Source: an uncultured Anaerococcus sp. (GTDB lineage: Bacteria > Bacillota > Clostridia > Tissierellales > Peptoniphilaceae). From it: a stretch of DNA of 5,046 bases. The notes beneath the pieces are model-generated. The model had not been told where the DNA came from. It saw only the letters and a list, made by a program, of their open reading frames with translations, and did not search any database. Both the position numbers and the translations under genes were made by a program. The stretch covers positions 1 to 5,046 of the forward strand of contig URRX01000100.1 in NCBI GenBank assembly GCA_900550345.1. Direction: 5' to 3'. Every line of letters begins with the position of its first letter. Within the stretch, counting starts at the first letter, position 1. Positions 1-5,046 of this stretch are shown here, one piece after another.

Positions 1-179
1 AAAAAGTTACAAATTTAAAGCAAAATATAGGTAAAAAAATGCTAGGAAGGGCAAATTTAAGATCTTATATTGTAGATTTAGTAAAATCAATTAACAATGA
101 AGTAGTAGAAACTTACGAAAATGAAGATTTAAATGAAAGAGATCATTATTTTTCTTATGTAGAATATGAGGACGAATAA
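1..179 (+). CDS. C-terminal fragment of an unrecognised protein (5' end outside window)
   Basis: The frame beginning at base 3 is open from the window edge to a TAA at 177-179 and gives 58 residues. It starts with a basic stretch (KQNIGKKMLGRANLRSYI), continues through a likely helix (VDLVKSINNEVVETY) and ends in a very acidic, aromatic tail (HYFSYVEYEDE). Codon choice is AT-rich like the rest of the window, and the stop lies directly against a strong terminator, which together support a real gene end. I do not recognise the family. It is the only plus-strand gene seen and converges on the lipoprotein gene. The basic part faintly recalls the ends of some DNA-binding or transposase proteins, but this is too weak to use as a call. 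Confidence 0.6.
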   Translation, partial: KVTNLKQNIGKKMLGRANLRSYIVDLVKSINNEVVETYENEDLNERDHYFSYVEYEDE

Positions 180-205
180 AAAGGACATTTTAAAATGTCC
201 TTTTT
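178..205. terminator. Bidirectional intrinsic terminator (perfect palindrome)
   Basis: The 14-base arm AAAAAGGACATTTT is followed at once by its exact reverse complement, so the element reads the same on both strands. It has a GGAC/GTCC core and a T run on each strand. It overlaps the stop codon of the plus-strand gene (177-179) and that of the minus-strand lipoprotein gene (204-206). It should therefore end transcription from both converging genes. Confidence 0.88.
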
Positions 206-794
206 AACTTGTTATAAAAATTTCATAGGCCATAGAATTATCTACATTTACTACAAAACCTAGACCATTTCCCATGCATTTATTTAAATATTTTATAAAT
301 TCATCTTCATTCATTACCATAGGCTTAGCCATTCCACTTTTCGCCATAATTTTTACATCTGGATCAAGTTTAAATTTATAAATTCCCTCATCAAAAACTT
401 CTTCCCCTACGCTTCCTGTAATTTCTTCATTATAATTTAAAACTCCAGAAAATATTAAATATCCATCTTCAAATTTTACAGAATTAATAAAACCAGTCAT
501 TGGATTTGCTTTTGACTCATCAACTAAACTTGAATAATAAGACCCATAAGATTTTAAAATATTCCCATCATTTTCTTGTGTATCTTCTTCTATATCTTCA
601 CTAGATAATTTGTTTTCTTCTATATTTTCCAAATCAAATGATGCTTCTTTAGATATCTCTTCGTCTGTAATATTCGAATTAATATTAGAATTTTCTAGAT
701 TATCACCAGTCTCTATTACTCTTGTTGTTGGTTTTTTAGAACAAGCTGTAAGAATTATAGATAAAAAAAGTAAGTAAATTAATTTATTTTTCAT
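204..794 (-). CDS. Predicted small lipoprotein, function unknown
   Basis: The 196-residue product has a classic lipoprotein signal: basic MKNK, a hydrophobic core at residues 5-16 and the lipobox LTAC with Cys18. It should be lipidated and held on the outer face of the cytoplasmic membrane. Residues 19-80 form a low-complexity linker rich in Asn, Glu, Asp and Ser, probably disordered. Residues about 81-196 look folded, with alternating strand-like segments (GYLIFSGVLNY, GIYKFKLDPDVKIM) and a C-terminal part ending in AYEIFITS. I do not recognise this domain. The ATG at 794 follows an AGGA ribosome site with a 6-base spacer. That site sits directly behind the crt terminator, and no separate promoter is visible, so expression may rely on read-through or on a promoter inside the end of crt. 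The stop overlaps the shared palindromic terminator. Confidence 0.85.
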   Translation of the reverse strand: MKNKLIYLLFLSIILTACSKKPTTRVIETGDNLENSNINSNITDEEISKEASFDLENIEENKLSSEDIEEDTQENDGNILKSYGSYYSSLVDESKANPMTGFINSVKFEDGYLIFSGVLNYNEEITGSVGEEVFDEGIYKFKLDPDVKIMAKSGMAKPMVMNEDEFIKYLNKCMGNGLGFVVNVDNSMAYEIFITS

Positions 795-804
795 AATTTT
801 TCCT

Positions 805-829
805 AAAAAAAAGCCCAGAAAACTGGGCT
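805..829 (-). terminator. Intrinsic terminator of the crotonase gene
   Basis: Read on the minus strand, the stem AGCCCAG / CTGGGCT (7 bp, GC-rich) with a TTTT loop is followed by a run of eight T. It lies 12 bases after the crt stop. The T run ends only one base before the AGGA ribosome site of the next gene, so terminator and translation start of the lipoprotein gene are directly joined. Confidence 0.9.
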
Positions 830-841
830 ATAAATTTAAAA

Positions 842-1618
842 TTAAAAATCAGATAGATCTGCTTTTCTTTTTTCTAAGAATGCTGTCATTCCTTCTTTTT
901 TATCATGGGTTTCAAAAGTTGATGCAAAAGTATTTGCTTCTAATTGAATTCCTGTATGAAGATCTGATTCAAGACCTAAATTAATTACTTGTTTTGCAAG
1001 AGTTACTGCATAAGATGCTTTTGACATAATTTTTTCTGCCATTTTTGTACAATAATCCATCAACTCTTCTTTTTCAACAACATGGTTTACTAGACCAATT
1101 CTGTAAGCTTCATCAGCTTTTATAGAATCTGTTGTGAAAATTAATTCTTTTGCAATTCCTTTTCCAACAAGTCTAGGAAGTCTTTGAGTTCCACCAAATC
1201 CTGGAATTATTCCAAGACCAACTTCTGGTTGACCAAATAGTGCATTCTTAGATGCAACTCTTATATCACAAGCCATAGAAATTTCACATCCACCACCAAG
1301 GGCAAATCCATTTACAGCTGCAATTGTAACTTGTGGCATTTCTTCAAGCATATTAAATGTTTCATAAGCAAGCATGGACATTGCTCTTCCTTCTTGTGGT
1401 GTAGCATTTACCATTTCAGAAATATCAGCACCAGCTACAAAAGATTTTTCTCCACCACCAGTTAAAATTAAAACTTTAACATCTTTTCTTTCTCTAATAT
1501 CTGAAAAAGTTTCATTTAATTCTTTTAAAGTTTCTGAATTTAAAGCATTTAAAGCCTTTGGTCTATCAATAGTTACATAAGCTATTTCATTTTTTACATC
1601 TACTTTTACGTTATTCAT
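842..1618 (-). CDS. crt: Short-chain enoyl-CoA hydratase (crotonase; 3-hydroxybutyryl-CoA dehydratase)
   Basis: This 258-residue protein has the full length and motifs of the crotonase family. The family interconverts 3-hydroxyacyl-CoA and trans-2-enoyl-CoA; in clostridial butyrate formation Crt makes crotonyl-CoA in the cytosol. Visible features are VTIDRPKALNAL (residues 15-26), the CoA and oxyanion segment FVAGADISEM (60-69), NGFALGGGCEISMACDIR (103-120) and PEVGLGIIPGFGGTQRLPR (131-149). Both catalytic glutamates, Glu112 and Glu132, are present. The C-terminal helices (AKQVINLG, EGMTAFLEKR) are also normal. I place the start at the ATG at 1618, which has an AAAGGAG site 5 bases upstream. 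A longer in-frame reading to 1693 would run through the promoter. The gene stands alone between its own promoter and terminator, without bcd, etfAB, hbd or thl beside it. A role in fatty-acid or amino-acid degradation is therefore also possible. The crotonase call is very firm; crt itself is less so. Confidence 0.88.
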   Translation of the reverse strand: MNNVKVDVKNEIAYVTIDRPKALNALNSETLKELNETFSDIRERKDVKVLILTGGGEKSFVAGADISEMVNATPQEGRAMSMLAYETFNMLEEMPQVTIAAVNGFALGGGCEISMACDIRVASKNALFGQPEVGLGIIPGFGGTQRLPRLVGKGIAKELIFTTDSIKADEAYRIGLVNHVVEKEELMDYCTKMAEKIMSKASYAVTLAKQVINLGLESDLHTGIQLEANTFASTFETHDKKEGMTAFLEKRKADLSDF

Positions 1619-1623
1619 ATTTT

Positions 1624-1630
1624 CTCCTTT
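1624..1630 (-). promoter_or_regulatory. Ribosome binding site that fixes the crt start
   Basis: AAAGGAG on the minus strand lies 5 bases before the ATG at 1618. The resulting N-terminus, MNNVKVDVKNEIAYVTIDRP, matches where crotonases normally begin. This site therefore decides against in-frame starts further upstream (1693 TTG, 1666 ATG). Confidence 0.88.
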
Positions 1631-1664
1631 AAGATATTTTTTAAAAACGCTTCCTATATTTTTC

Positions 1665-1693
1665 ATCTTATAACATTGATTAATTTTTGTCAA
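1665..1693 (-). promoter_or_regulatory. Sigma-A type promoter of crt
   Basis: On the minus strand there is a perfect -35 box TTGACA (1693-1688), a 17-base spacer and the -10 box TAAGAT (1670-1665). An overlapping TATAAG preceded by TGT is an alternative extended -10 with a 15-base spacer. Transcription should start near 1658, leaving a leader of about 40 bases before the ATG. The -35 box shares three bases with an inverted repeat. Confidence 0.82.
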
Positions 1694-1719
1694 GCAAATA
1701 TAGTAAATAAAATTGCTTG
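1691..1719. repeat. Inverted repeat overlapping the crt -35 box (candidate operator)
   Basis: The 7-base arms CAAGCAA (1691-1697) and TTGCTTG (1713-1719) are exact reverse complements separated by 15 AT-rich bases. The proximal arm covers the first three bases of the -35 box, and the rest lies just upstream. There is no T run in a position expected of a terminator, and the element is outside the expected transcript, so a protein-binding site is more likely than an RNA hairpin. The arms do not match the Rex consensus. The regulator is unknown, and chance in AT-rich DNA cannot be excluded. Confidence 0.45.
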
Positions 1720-1736
1720 CTTTTAAAAATTTTTAT

Positions 1737-1761
1737 AAAAAAATTCCCCTAAGGGAATTTT
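1737..1761 (-). terminator. Intrinsic terminator of the DUF1846 gene
   Basis: The minus-strand stem AAAATTCCC / GGGAATTTT (9 bp) has a four-base loop, and its 3' arm runs into seven consecutive T. It begins at the base next to the TAG stop (1762-1764). It should separate the DUF1846 transcript from crt, whose promoter lies downstream. Confidence 0.85.
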
Positions 1762-3240
1762 CTAAATATTTAAATATGCTTGGTCAAGTATTGGATCTTG
1801 GGTGAAGTTAAAATGCATTTTTAATAATGTTTTTTTGTCACTTTCATCAAGAATTATAGTTGAGTGAGCATCAAGTCCTTTTAATTTATTTAAGTTTTTA
1901 AGGGCATGATGAGTAACTGGATTTGTTGTTGCTGAAATTGAAAGAGCAATTAGAACATCATTTACTGACAAGGACTCATCTCTTTCTTTTAATATTTCTT
2001 CTTTTAATTTTAAAACCGGCTCTAATATATGTGGAGATATTAATGGTATATCATCATTTATTCCAGATATTTCTTTTAAAGCATTTAAAATACAAGCTGC
2101 TGGTGATGACATCAATTTTGATTTTTTTCCTGTTACAATTTTTCCATCAGATAATTCTATTGCAAAAATTTCTGCATTTTTTTCCTTTTGTTTTTCTCTT
2201 GCTACTATAGAAACTTTTCTATCGCTTGCTTCAATATTTAAGCTACTCATCAAAAGCTCAATTTTTTCTACAGCCTTATAATCAGTTTTTGCAAGTTTGA
2301 AATCAACTAGGGCATTGTAATATCTTCTTATAATTTCATTTTTACAAGCTCTTATTGTTTCCTCTTCATCATCAATGCAAAATCCCACCATATTTACACC
2401 CATATCTGTTGGAGATTTGTAAGGGCAAGATCCAGAAATTTTTTCAAACATTTGTTTTAAAATAGGAAAAGCCTCAACGTCTCTGTTGTAATTTACGGTT
2501 GTTTTTCCGTAAGCTTCTAGATGGTAAGGATCAATCATATTTACATCGTTTAAGTCTGCTGTTGCAGCTTCGTAGGCAATATTTACAGGATGTTTTAAAG
2601 GAAGATTCCATACTGGAAAAGTTTCAAATTTTGCATATCCTGCATTTATTCCCCTTTCATTTTCTAGATACATTTGTGAAAGACAAGTTGCAAGTTTTCC
2701 ACTTCCTGGACCAGGTCCTGTAATTACAACCAAGTCTCTTTGGGTTTCTATATAATCATTTTTACCAAAACCATTTTTACTTATAATGTTTGGAATATTA
2801 TTTGGATATCCTTCAATATCATATGTCTTGTAATTTTTTATATTTAAACTATCAAGATATTTTCCATACTTTATTGCTGATGGTTGATTGTCAAATTGAG
2901 TTATTACAATTGAATTTACAAAAAATCCCAAATCTTCAAAAGAGCTTTTTAATCTTAAAACTTCACTATCATATCCAATATCAAGATCTGACCTTATTTT
3001 ATTTGATTCTATATCATTCGCATTAATTACTATAACAATTTCTGTTATATCTTTTAACTTTTTTAACATTTGTAACTTTGAATCAGGTAAAAATCCCGGC
3101 AAAACCCTTGATGCATGAGCATCATCAAATAATTTACCACCAAATTCTAGGTACAACTTATCAAATTCTTTTATTCTTTCTTCAATTTTTTCAGATTGAA
3201 TTTTTATATATTTATCATTATTAAAAGCTTTTTCTACCAT
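1762..3240 (-). CDS. DUF1846 / UPF0371 family protein
   Basis: This 492-residue soluble protein has the usual length and motifs of DUF1846 (UPF0371), a family found in Bacillota and Actinobacteria whose function I do not know. An N-terminal part (about 1-165) carries the conserved FGGKLFDDAHASRVLPGF (33-50) and alternating strands such as EIVIVINAND. Next comes a P-loop-like ITGPGPGSGKLATCLSQMY (173-191), with Gly175, Gly181 and Lys182 in Walker A positions but Leu183 where Ser or Thr is normal. Further conserved-looking stretches are FPVWNLPLKHPVN (208-220), DLNDVNMIDPYH (229-240) and SPTDMGVNM (276-284). The C-terminal third contains ISATTNPVTHHALKNL (435-450). No signal peptide or membrane segment is seen, so it is probably cytosolic. 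The ATG at 3240 has a strong GGAGG site 5 bases upstream. It is a single-gene unit with its own promoter and terminator. Nucleotide binding is an inference from the loop only. Confidence 0.88.
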   Translation of the reverse strand: MVEKAFNNDKYIKIQSEKIEERIKEFDKLYLEFGGKLFDDAHASRVLPGFLPDSKLQMLKKLKDITEIVIVINANDIESNKIRSDLDIGYDSEVLRLKSSFEDLGFFVNSIVITQFDNQPSAIKYGKYLDSLNIKNYKTYDIEGYPNNIPNIISKNGFGKNDYIETQRDLVVITGPGPGSGKLATCLSQMYLENERGINAGYAKFETFPVWNLPLKHPVNIAYEAATADLNDVNMIDPYHLEAYGKTTVNYNRDVEAFPILKQMFEKISGSCPYKSPTDMGVNMVGFCIDDEEETIRACKNEIIRRYYNALVDFKLAKTDYKAVEKIELLMSSLNIEASDRKVSIVAREKQKEKNAEIFAIELSDGKIVTGKKSKLMSSPAACILNALKEISGINDDIPLISPHILEPVLKLKEEILKERDESLSVNDVLIALSISATTNPVTHHALKNLNKLKGLDAHSTIILDESDKKTLLKMHFNFTQDPILDQAYLNI

Positions 3241-3264
3241 TCTTACCTCCTAATCATAGATTAT

Positions 3265-3293
3265 ATTATATACTAGATGAAAAAATTTTTGAA
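3265..3293 (-). promoter_or_regulatory. Sigma-A type promoter of the DUF1846 gene
   Basis: A perfect -10 box TATAAT (3270-3265) is preceded at 17 bases by TTCAAA (3293-3288), a four-of-six match to the -35 consensus. It lies between the apbE terminator and the GGAGG site (3250-3246), giving a leader of roughly 20 bases. Spacing and position are what a short housekeeping promoter would show. Confidence 0.72.
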
Positions 3294-3303
3294 TATTTTT
3301 TAT

Positions 3304-3329
3304 AAAAAAAAGATGCGAAAATCGCACCT
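3304..3329 (-). terminator. Intrinsic terminator of the apbE operon
   Basis: On the minus strand AGGTGCGA pairs with TCGCATCT (8 bp, one G-U pair) around a TTT loop, followed by a run of at least seven T. The stem overlaps the last two bases of the apbE TAG stop (3330-3328). It separates the operon from the DUF1846 promoter only about ten bases further on. Confidence 0.88.
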
Positions 3330-4461
3330 AATTTTTTTCTGTTTCGTATTTGTCCCAATTTTTAGTTTTATACATTTTTCCATCTTGATCAATCCATAAA
3401 GCTTCTGCCTTATATTTTTCAGCTAATTTTTTCCCTTCGTCAAGATCTTTTATAAAAAGAGCTGTTGAAAGGGCATCTGCTTTTGCTATATCATCTGTCA
3501 TTACAGATACAGATTTAAAATTTGTTGATGGAAAGTTTGTATTAGGATCTATTATATGATGATATTTTTTACCATCAATTTCAAAATATCTTTGATAATC
3601 TCCACTTGTTACAAGAGAAGTATTTTTTATTGCAACTACACTAGAATATGGATGATCTTCAGAAAGTGAAGGATCTTGAACTGCTATTTTAAATTCACCG
3701 TCTTTTTTTGTAGGATTTTCTCCAATTATTGCAACATCACCACCAACAGATAAAATTCCAGTTTCTAGACCTTTTTCTATTAATTCATTTTTTATTAGCT
3801 CAGTTGCATATCCTTTTCCAATTCCACCTATATCAACTTGAACATTTTTATCATTGATAAAGGCAGTTTGATTTTTTTCATCAATTTCTAAGGCATCAAT
3901 ATTTTTATATTTTCCTGCTTCATTTAATTCTTCTTCATTCGGAAGCTTTGCATTTTTCTTATCATTTAATGCAGCTTCTCTTCGGTCAAGCCAAATTTTT
4001 AAAACTCTACCATAGCATATATTTATATCACCATCAGTTTCTTTGTACCATTTTTTTCCTTGAACCAATAAATCTATAATTTTTTTATCTAGTTTGACTT
4101 TTTTTGCACCTGCATTTTCATTTAATGTAGTAATATTATTAACTCCATTAAATTTGTCATAGTTATTGAAAAGTTTATGGTATTCTGCCATTCTCTTTTC
4201 TACTAAATCTTTGTATTTGTTAAATTCTTCTTCATTTTTGCAATAAGCTGAAAAAGTAGTTATAGTATCAAAATAATCATAGATTGTTGTTTCATATTTT
4301 TTTAATTCTTTTTTTGAATTAGACTCTACTTTTTCAGTGCTAACATTACTTTGAATAGTACTTTTTGCTTGTGGTTTTACCTTCTCAATTTTTTTATTAC
4401 AAGATGAAAGTGCTAAACAAAAGCCCAGCACTACAAAACTCAATTTTATTTTTTTATTCAA
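3328..4461 (-). CDS. apbE: FAD:protein FMN transferase, lipoprotein (ApbE)
   Basis: ApbE enzymes split FAD and attach FMN to a Thr or Ser of extracytoplasmic redox proteins such as RnfG, NqrC or FMN-binding-domain proteins. This 377-residue copy begins with a lipoprotein signal (NKKIK, hydrophobic 7-18, lipobox LSSC with Cys21), then a Lys/Ser/Glu-rich linker to about residue 57, so it should act on the outer membrane face. Family motifs follow in order: YFDTITTFSAY (63-73), NNITTLNENAG (108-118), VDIGGIGKGYATE (209-221), GGDVAIIGENP (240-250), TSGDYQRYF (285-293), YHHIIDPNT (300-308) and ADALSTALF (328-336). The probable metal ligands Asp329 and Thr333 and the conserved His302 are all present, so it looks active. 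The start is a TTG at 4461, one codon after the stop of the UPF0158 gene and in the same frame, with AGGG eight bases upstream inside that gene. No ATG or GTG start is available before residue 91. Translation is likely coupled. Its target protein is not in the window. Confidence 0.92.
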   Translation of the reverse strand: MNKKIKLSFVVLGFCLALSSCNKKIEKVKPQAKSTIQSNVSTEKVESNSKKELKKYETTIYDYFDTITTFSAYCKNEEEFNKYKDLVEKRMAEYHKLFNNYDKFNGVNNITTLNENAGAKKVKLDKKIIDLLVQGKKWYKETDGDINICYGRVLKIWLDRREAALNDKKNAKLPNEEELNEAGKYKNIDALEIDEKNQTAFINDKNVQVDIGGIGKGYATELIKNELIEKGLETGILSVGGDVAIIGENPTKKDGEFKIAVQDPSLSEDHPYSSVVAIKNTSLVTSGDYQRYFEIDGKKYHHIIDPNTNFPSTNFKSVSVMTDDIAKADALSTALFIKDLDEGKKLAEKYKAEALWIDQDGKMYKTKNWDKYETEKN

Positions 4462-4464
4462 AAC

Positions 4465-4935
4465 TTAATCCCTATTATATAAATCTATAACTTTCATGTC
4501 TTTATTTACTTTTATATCTTCTTCTATTGCCCAATTTAATAAAATAGATCCTGCTATTTTTTCTCTAAATTCTTGTAGTTTATTTTCAAGTCCTAACTCA
4601 TAAATCAAATCTAAAAATTGTTCATCTGCAGAATATTCATTATAATTTTCTGAAAGTCTATCTCTATCAGCGCTATCCAAATATTCCATAAAAACTTCTC
4701 TAGCAAGTTTTTTATTTACAGCCTCACGTCCTGGCATACAAACAAACTCGTCCATATTATTTTCTATATCAATATAAGACTCTTCAATATCATCATTATT
4801 ATCCATATCGTCATTTATTCTTATTAAATCTAAAGTATCAAGATTTAACCAAATATTTTTTAAATATGAATTATCCCAAATTGTCCATTTTTCTACCAAC
4901 CAAGAAAGATTGATAGCCTCTTTATTTCTACTCAT
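4465..4935 (-). CDS. UPF0158-family protein
   Basis: The 156-residue protein follows the layout of the uncharacterised UPF0158 family. It has an N-terminal INLSWLVEKWTIWDNSYLKNIW region, where the family has a short helix followed by a strand pair describing a 'YLNLETGEV'-like motif (here WLNLDTLDLIRI, 29-40). A very acidic stretch follows (41-64, many Asp, Glu and Asn), then helices with FMEYLDSADRDRLSE (82-96), FLDLIYELGLENKLQEFREKI (107-127) and NWAIEEDI (134-141). It looks cytosolic, with no signal peptide or membrane span. The family has no established function that I can state. The ATG at 4935 overlaps the end of the upstream gene by 8 bases, and no good ribosome site precedes it, so coupled translation is likely. 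The stop lies three bases before the apbE start. Family assignment is from pattern recall, so moderately sure. Confidence 0.72.
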   Translation of the reverse strand: MSRNKEAINLSWLVEKWTIWDNSYLKNIWLNLDTLDLIRINDDMDNNDDIEESYIDIENNMDEFVCMPGREAVNKKLAREVFMEYLDSADRDRLSENYNEYSADEQFLDLIYELGLENKLQEFREKIAGSILLNWAIEEDIKVNKDMKVIDLYNRD

Positions 4936-5046
4936 TTTCTTTTATTTCAAAAATCACAGCCTCATATTCCCAAAGCTCTAATTTAAGATCTTCCCCCTTA
5001 TTTATTTTTATATTTTCTCTTTTATATTTATCTCCACCATATTTTT
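4928..5046 (-). CDS. C-terminal fragment, possibly a GH13-type alpha-glucan enzyme (5' end outside window)
   Basis: From the right edge one minus-strand frame is open to a TAG at 4930-4928 and encodes 39 residues, beginning KYGGDKYKRENIKIN and ending LKLELWEYEAVIFEIKENE. The other two minus-strand frames contain stops within the first 40 bases. The ending resembles the small C-terminal beta domain of alpha-amylase superfamily (GH13) enzymes, many of which finish with a 'L-x-P-(Y/W)-E-A-x-(V/I)-(F/Y)' strand. The YGG near the start of the fragment would suit a glycogen branching enzyme. This is a resemblance over a short stretch only. Its 8-base overlap with the UPF0158 start (ATGAGTAG) shows it is the preceding member of the same operon. 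Confidence 0.55.
   Translation of the reverse strand, partial: KYGGDKYKRENIKINKGEDLKLELWEYEAVIFEIKENE

Noticed and set aside
1..179. Possible transposase C-terminus (GKKMLGRANLRSYI faintly like some insertion-sequence transposases)
   Set aside because: The resemblance is a few residues only. No terminal inverted repeats or target duplications are visible, and the acidic tail does not fit.
830..860. AT-rich stretch before the crt terminator as a promoter for the lipoprotein gene
   Set aside because: It contains TTTATA-like words but no -35 box at suitable spacing, and any transcript would at once meet the terminator hairpin.
849..860. Short palindrome CAGATctATCTG
   Set aside because: It lies within the last codons of crt, encodes ADLSD of the conserved C-terminal end, and has only 5-bp arms; chance is sufficient.
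1374..1580. Open plus-strand frame of 68 codons inside crt
   Set aside because: It is antisense to conserved crotonase coding sequence, has no ribosome site and encodes a biased, family-less peptide. It is a by-product of crt codon use.
1734..1761. Possible riboswitch or attenuator in front of crt
   Set aside because: The hairpin is adjacent to the DUF1846 stop and lies upstream of the crt promoter, so it is not in the crt leader. The crt leader of about 40 bases is too short for a known riboswitch class.
1923..3026. Several open plus-strand frames antisense to the DUF1846 gene
   Set aside because: They encode Leu/His/Phe-rich peptides typical of the complement of AT-rich coding sequence and lack ribosome sites. 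The minus strand carries a full-length conserved protein there.
3241..3303. Regulatory RNA or hairpin in the DUF1846 leader
   Set aside because: After assigning the promoter boxes and ribosome site only about 20 AT-rich bases remain, and no stem is visible.

Overview
The window is very AT-rich. It uses the standard genetic code (TGG for Trp, stops TAA/TAG), has short intergenic gaps and AGGAGG-type ribosome sites, and its intrinsic terminators end in long T runs. This fits a low-GC anaerobic Gram-positive bacterium (Bacillota, for example a Clostridium relative or a Gram-positive anaerobic coccus of the Tissierellia). That assignment is inferred from composition and gene families; no marker gene here fixes the genus.

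Layout from left to right. (1) The 3' end of an unrecognised plus-strand gene (to 179) meets the minus-strand genes at a perfect 28-bp palindrome that should terminate both strands. All remaining genes are on the minus strand. (2) 204-794 is a small predicted lipoprotein of unknown function. (3) 842-1618 is a complete crotonase-fold enoyl-CoA hydratase, probably the butyrate-pathway enzyme Crt. It has a clear promoter (TTGACA-17-TAAGAT), an inverted repeat touching the -35 box, and its own terminator. (4) 1762-3240 is a conserved DUF1846/UPF0371 protein with a P-loop-like GPGPGSGK motif, again with its own promoter and terminator. (5) 3328-5046 is the end of an operon: the C-terminus of what may be a GH13-type carbohydrate enzyme, then a UPF0158-family protein, then a lipoprotein ApbE (FAD:protein FMN transferase). 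The junctions are an 8-bp overlap and a 3-base gap.

In transcription order (right to left) there are thus three main units: the apbE operon, the DUF1846 gene and crt. Each ends in a strong hairpin. The small lipoprotein gene lies directly behind the crt terminator with no visible promoter of its own, so it may depend on read-through. Metabolically the window joins fermentation (Crt) with export and flavinylation of surface redox proteins (ApbE), but the genes do not form one pathway.

No RNA gene, CRISPR array, insertion sequence or stretch longer than 300 bases without a gene was seen. The content is mostly ordinary chromosomal housekeeping. The points most worth a second look are regulatory: the crt start and operator region, the terminator-to-ribosome-site junction in front of the lipoprotein, and the TTG-started, in-frame junction between the UPF0158 gene and apbE.
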